In this document: positions 59,091 to 64,000 of the stretch, piece after piece | How the letters are laid out: every line of letters starts with the position of its first letter | How positions within the stretch are numbered: position 1 is the first letter of the stretch | Assembly (NCBI GenBank): GCA_965153455.1 | Contig: OZ234500.1 | Location: 11,222,001 to 11,286,000, forward strand | Source: Sphagnum compactum | Taxonomy: Eukaryota; Bryophyta; Sphagnopsida; Sphagnales | Reading direction: 5' to 3' | Length of the DNA stretch: 64,000 bases | The notes under the pieces: model-generated | The model's input: only the letters and a program-made list of their open reading frames with translations | Told to the model about the DNA's origin: nothing | Databases searched by the model: none | Translations under genes and position numbers: made by a program

Positions 59091-59861
59091 TTAAGTTATA
59101 ATGGTTCACTTTTGTGACAAAACGGTGTTTTTTTCTTGGGTACCTTTCATTCAAATGCATATGATGATTAATATATCTTTACATCTATTAATTGGGACTT
59201 GGATTTAGACTAATAATTTTATTATGTAGAGAATTGTGTGGTTATTTATTAATAAAAAATCCATTTGTTAGTAGTAATGGATTTTTTAAGTCGAAAAAAT
59301 ATGGATTGGTCGTCTGATTGGAACATCACAAAATTAGAAAAATTATATTGATTCACATTCCAAATTTGTTATTGGGACTCAATATATAATGTAATACAAG
59401 ATGATAAACCCATATGAAGAATCTTTTCTTTGAAAACTTTAATCGTTTAATAGCTAGGGACTTTTGAATGGTTAAAATTTGACCATATTTTCACAAGTTC
59501 ACATGAGTTGCAATTTTTATTTGTTATTCAAATTTTTTGTCCCAAAAGCATATTTTTTGAAAGTTTTAGATGGGGCATTATTTTTATGGACTTTGTGAGT
59601 TTTCCTTTTAGGACTTTCGAATTAAAAAATGGCATCAGCTACATTAAATACAAGTTTTCACATATATGTGGGAAGGTTTATAGGGGAATAAACATATATT
59701 GTTCAGACATTAAAATAATAATATATTAAAAAGTAAAAACCATGTCCATTTGAATCATTTTAAAGAATCTTGTATGGACTTGTAGGGAGTGTAATTTCTG
59801 CCGATATTGAGGCATTGTAGCTTGCACCTACCCAAATCAATATGCCTGCAAGGGAGGAAAA
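59091..59861. other. AT-rich insert between the two palindrome arrays
   Basis: About 770 bp without the palindrome, AT-rich, with only a 73-codon frame (59508-59729) and no known motif. It may be an insertion that split one array, but no terminal repeats were found. Confidence 0.4.
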
Positions 59862-60175
59862 TAACCATATGGTGGCCACCAGATTGCTACATCTCCAAGG
59901 TGGAATTGATAAATTTGTGATTTGGTGGCACTAGATAAATCCCCTTGAAGTGCAACGTAATTATACATCTTGTGGCCACTAGATCATTTCCTTTAGAAGG
60001 GGGTACAGAAAACGATCTGGTGGCCACCAAATCATTTCTCCTTTGCTAAAATAATGAAAGCGATTTGGTGGCCTACTGAACGAGGTTAGGAAATCTTATT
60101 ATCTATTGGCTACCAAACCATTAGTTTACTGAACAGGGTTTAAAATTATTACTATTTGGTGGCCATCGGATTGTC
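59862..60175 (+). repeat. 49-50-bp array of TGGTGGCCACCA palindromes, part 2
   Basis: Seven copies with cores near 59872, 59922, 59971, 60020, 60068, 60110 and 60159, keeping the 48-50-bp step of part 1. Best copies read ATGGTGGCCACCAGAT and CTGGTGGCCACCAAATC. Confidence 0.85.
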
Positions 60176-60962
60176 TCCTTTATTTTTTGTAATAATTTCA
60201 TAGTTCCTGCATCCATGCAACAATGATTTTCGTACTCACCTATTCAACAAAATCCTCAAGGAGAAATTAAAGTACAACAAAAATTATGAAAATGCAAATG
60301 TCGCCATTTGAATGTTAGACAAAGATGTGGAGAAGTGGGGTATAGAACTAAAGATGGAAACCCCATAAATTGAATGGTGCCACTAGTTTAAAAAATGACA
60401 GGACCTCGACTCAATGAGATATGTGCATGTTGTGAACCTTAAAGCTTACAAGGATAATCCACAATAATTAATCTTTCAATCAATCCCATTCTTGATGTTG
60501 TAAGCTGGGATCATGTGTGCTATTTCAAAAATGGACGATAGCTTGCACCCAAAGAATACTATAAGAGGGAGGCTCAGGGTAGCAAAGTTCTTTGATAAAA
60601 GCACAAAGTTCATCCACCAAATGTGTGACCAGATGGTGACGATGATAGTCATTGAGAAGGTACAAGAATGGAAACAATTTTAAAAGCGGCTCAAACAGAT
60701 GTTGAGGGTTCATCTATGATTAAAGCTCCAAGAAAACAAAGAAAGGAGGTGATTATGGAGGAGAAAAGAGAAAAAACAATTAACAACCTTGTTATGAAGA
60801 AATATCCCAAAGGCCTTGATGAGACGAAGTGTAAACATGTGAATGAATCAATTAGGAGTGAGTTTTTTGAAATTGCTTCCCCCTTGGAAACAAGCCTATT
60901 GAAGTCATGAAGGTTCCTGTCAACAAATTTTTGCAACCTCCTAGAAGAATAGTCTACCGCCC
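60176..60962. other. Spacer with one unrecognised Lys/Glu-rich frame
   Basis: An 80-codon plus-strand frame (60668-60910: KAPRKQRKEVIMEEKREK...) is charged but matches nothing I know. It may be a decayed coding fragment. The boundary with the inverted gypsy copy is at about 60963. Confidence 0.4.
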
Positions 60963-63900
60963 GTTGGAGGTTGATTTTTAACTCCAGACAACATCACCTT
61001 CCATATAAAAACCTCCCTAGTCTATAACAAATGTAGTTTTGTATCTATCCTCTAGAGCTAAAGATATTTGATGATATCCTAAATATCCATTTAAGAAATA
61101 ATATGCCTCATACTTTGCTACTATGTTCAGCACCTCATCTATGAAAGGTAATGGGTATGGATCTTTCTTTGTGGCTACATTTAATTTTCTGAAATCTATA
61201 TAGATTTTTAGCTTGCCATTTTTATTGGGTACTACTATTATGGGTGACAACCATGTAATTTCTTCTACATATTCAATGAATCCAGCTGTTAACAACAAAT
61301 CTATATCTTGTTTGATCGTTGTAGCATAATTTGGATTTAATATGTACCTGGCCTAATGTGCCGATAGTGTAGAAGTGTCCAACTCAATTTTGTGTTGTGC
61401 TAGCTTTGGTGGAATCCTTTTCAAATCTTTGTATGTCCATGCAAAAACATCTTTGAATTCCTTCAACAGTTGTTCCACTTCCAACACCTTGCTTGTTTCT
61501 AGCTGTGCATTAATCTTCACCATCTGTGGTTATGCATTAGTTCCCAAGTTGAGTTTCATCCATTGTTGATATTTAGTTAATGTCCATCCAACTATCTACA
61601 ATCCTTATGCTTTGATTTTTGCTGGAGTTTCATCCACTACAACACTCCCTTGTACATTTTTAGATACGCCTTATCCTCCAAAGCTATTTTTGGTTCATAT
61701 TTATTGCCATGTATCTTCTTCTTTGTGTTTTGGACTTCATATCCCTGTTCTGAAATACTCGTCTTCACATCTATATCCATGATCCCACATTGGTGGTTTT
61801 CATAAATTGAATTGTCTCCGGTAAACTCATTGTTCCTATGGAGAATAATTTTGGTTTTGTAACAAATATGATATCTTCTTCTTCATCTGTGATGCCATTA
61901 TGATAATCGTAGCACAATAACATTTTTGGTCTTCTTACTTCATTTCCCAAATGTTTGGCAACTATAATTGTTCGGATTGTCCCATTCCCTTGTATGGTAA
62001 CAGTGTTACTTCCCCAATCATGTGCCACTTTAGCATCCTTCAACCATGGTCTCCCCAACAACATGGAATAACTAAAATCTACCACACTATTCTAAAATAT
62101 AGTAAACATAGTTATGTAAGGAATGCCATGAACATATATCTTTAGATCTTTGATCAACCCCATTAGTTTTGTGGTTGTTGATCTGCCATCCTTAGATTAT
62201 ATGGTGCAGGTTTAGGCTTTGGAAGCCCTAACTTCAATTTCAACTATTCTATGATAATATTAACTCCAAAACCTCCATCTAGCAACACACCTTCTATTGT
62301 ATTATTCCCAATCTATATTTGGATAATTGCCATATGACTATCTATTACTACAACAACTGTCCTTACTTCTGGCATTGAAGAACCAACTTGTTTATTTGTG
62401 GTTGCTTTACTTACATTCTGAGTTTTCTCTAGTTTCAACTTCTACCAAAGATATCTCTTTAGCTTAGGAGCTATTTTAAGAAGTTGTCCAAAGTTCAAAG
62501 TATAACTTGTTTCTAAGATCTGCTTACCAATGTCTAGAAAAATCCCTTTTACTATGGTCAGTTTCCCTTGTGAATTCACTATTTCTTGAGACTCCTATAC
62601 GTTCATAAAAATAGTATTTGGCATACTCGACTAGGTTGTGTTCCATCCCTCCATGGATGTGGATGGCCCGTTAATCTAGGTTTATGTAATTTGAACCTAT
62701 TGAATTGTCTGCACCATAGACTATTTCAACCGCTCTTCTTTCTCTTAATCAACAACATTTTTTGCTTTTCTTGGCTTTCTATCCTTGAACACCTGTTTTT
62801 CAGTTACTTTGCTTCTTGTGGTAACATTAACATCCACCACATTCACATCCGTAATGATAGTTTGTGTCTTAGCAACAGGTTGAACCTCTACTATTGTCAC
62901 GGATTTCCCATGAAACAATTTTTTGCGTCTCAACAAACTTTGGACAATTTGTCATTTTGTGGCCATTCAAACCACAAATGTGACATGCATATGAAGATGT
63001 TTTCTATGTTTTCTGACTTGATTGTGTTGCCTCCGTGGTTGCCACTGTGGTCTGCTCTATTTTCTTTCTTCATGTCTCCACATTATGATTTGTCATCCCA
63101 CAATTTGTGCAATTGTTGTCAATCTTCCCTCTATCACTTTTTCTTTTTGTTAGTATTGCCTGCTTAATACTCTATGGTACTAATAGTGCATTCCTTGCTT
63201 ATGTAGTAATCATACCTTCTTCACACAACATTACCGTCTCCTTATGTTGTTGTAATGTTAACTGCTTCATTCCTACAATCACAATTATGAAATATGATTG
63301 CAAACCCACTCTAAACACAATAGTTAGAAAATTGTCTATGGTTGGTACTTGTAAACCATGAACCAGCTTTTGAATCTGCTCATAATAAACCTCCATCCGC
63401 TCAATCTCCTCCTGCTTCATGTTCTTTAGCTCCATGTATATTTGCTCATCATTTTGAGTCTTCCGATGATGTTTGCAAAATGCATGTGTAAGCTCCGAAA
63501 AAATACAGTCAGAAAGTTCTAACATGGAATTATGGCACTAGTCTGATGCCATATCTTTTAACATATAGCTAAACGCATTGATGATATACTCTTCAAAAGT
63601 CTCTACATTTTCTTTTATTACAGAATTGAACACTTTGACATGAGCATCTGGATCAGCATCTTTTTTGAAATCAAGATACTTAAAAGCTACCCTGTTTGGC
63701 CTAACATAATGGCCATCTTTGTGATAAAAAATTGGTGTAATTACAGCAATTGGTTTATGGTATCCTCCTCTTGAATACATGGCATTTGCATTTCTACACC
63801 CTCCAACAACCATTGAGTTCATTAATGGTCAATCTGAAGTCATGTTCCCATGAGTAGCCGTTATCGAATTAGTAAACACCATTTGAAGTATGCTAACAAC

Positions 63901-64000
63901 TCCGAGAGTAATTGTTGGTAGCGTTCAACTTCAATTCAGATTCCTTCTTGCCGAGATTCCACTTGATTCGCTACCCAATTTTGCTATAGATCCATTTAGC
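60963..64000 (-). pseudogene. Inverted copy of the decayed gypsy element, gag to RT
   Basis: The minus strand repeats the gag-protease-RT series of 39280-48460: MNSMVVGGCRNANAMYSRGG (63822), KVFNSVIKENVETFEEYI, MELKNMKQEEIERMEVYYEQ (63525-63199), the knuckle region near 63070, SYSMLLGRPWLKDAK (about 62085) and LLLTAGFIEYVEE, then RT (61298-61017). It ends abruptly at about 60963, shortly after GVKNQPP-equivalent sequence, so palm, RNase H and integrase are absent. It continues beyond the right edge of the window. Nonsense codons are shared with the plus copy at many sites. It lacks the copia insertion. Confidence 0.88.

Noticed and set aside
62586-63167. 193-codon plus-strand frame in the right-hand gypsy copy
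   Set aside because: It is antisense to gag (knuckle region) of the inverted gypsy element; the sense strand shows the known motifs.

Overview
This window looks like nuclear DNA of a land plant with a large, repeat-rich genome. The evidence is a plant-type Ty3/gypsy chromovirus, a Ty1/copia element primed by initiator-Met tRNA, MULE-, hAT- and MITE-type DNA elements, AT-rich CpG-poor spacers and many TGG/CAG to TAG nonsense changes of the kind caused by cytosine methylation. Several degenerate protein families (MULE and hAT-like transposases, FCP1/HAD-like domains, a gag type with repeated knuckles) recall gymnosperm or other non-flowering-plant genomes, but the species cannot be fixed from sequence alone. 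No gene in the window is both complete and clearly functional.

Layout. 1-5000: 3' part of a fairly young chromovirus (protease end, RT, RNase H, integrase, chromodomain, 3' LTR) inserted into a MULE-transposase pseudogene (5001-5935). 6.2-6.9 kb: hairpin-rich minisatellites. 7426-8046: an element with inverted ends. 9.8-12.8 kb: minus-strand hAT/DUF4371-like transposase pseudogene. 13-18.9 kb: low-copy-looking spacer with several dispersed repeats and hairpins. 18.9-22 kb: a CpG-retaining stretch, the only place where a host gene seems possible (minus strand, weakly supported). 22-29 kb: repeats and AT-rich spacer, with a 152-bp MITE at 27527. 29.4-35.4 kb: minus-strand decayed FCP1/HAD-like domains and an unrecognised reading frame, with a 24-bp palindromic satellite at 33.06-33.56 kb. 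38.5-51.7 kb: a decayed Ty3/gypsy copy split by a complete, very young copia element (41239-47361, 5-bp target duplication). 51.7-60.2 kb: a second MITE copy, two hAT-like non-autonomous elements, a foldback element, hairpin chains and a 49-50-bp palindromic array. 60963-64000: an inverted second copy of the decayed gypsy element that keeps the pre-insertion (empty) copia site.

The parts relate by nesting and duplication, not by a shared pathway. The two gypsy copies share a dozen or more nonsense codons, including one that is not a deamination product, so they probably duplicated after the element was already dead, and the copia element came later. The most unusual signals are the arrays of a TGGCCA-centred palindrome with fixed period, the related-loop hairpins scattered across three loci, and the extra reading frame downstream of the gypsy integrase.
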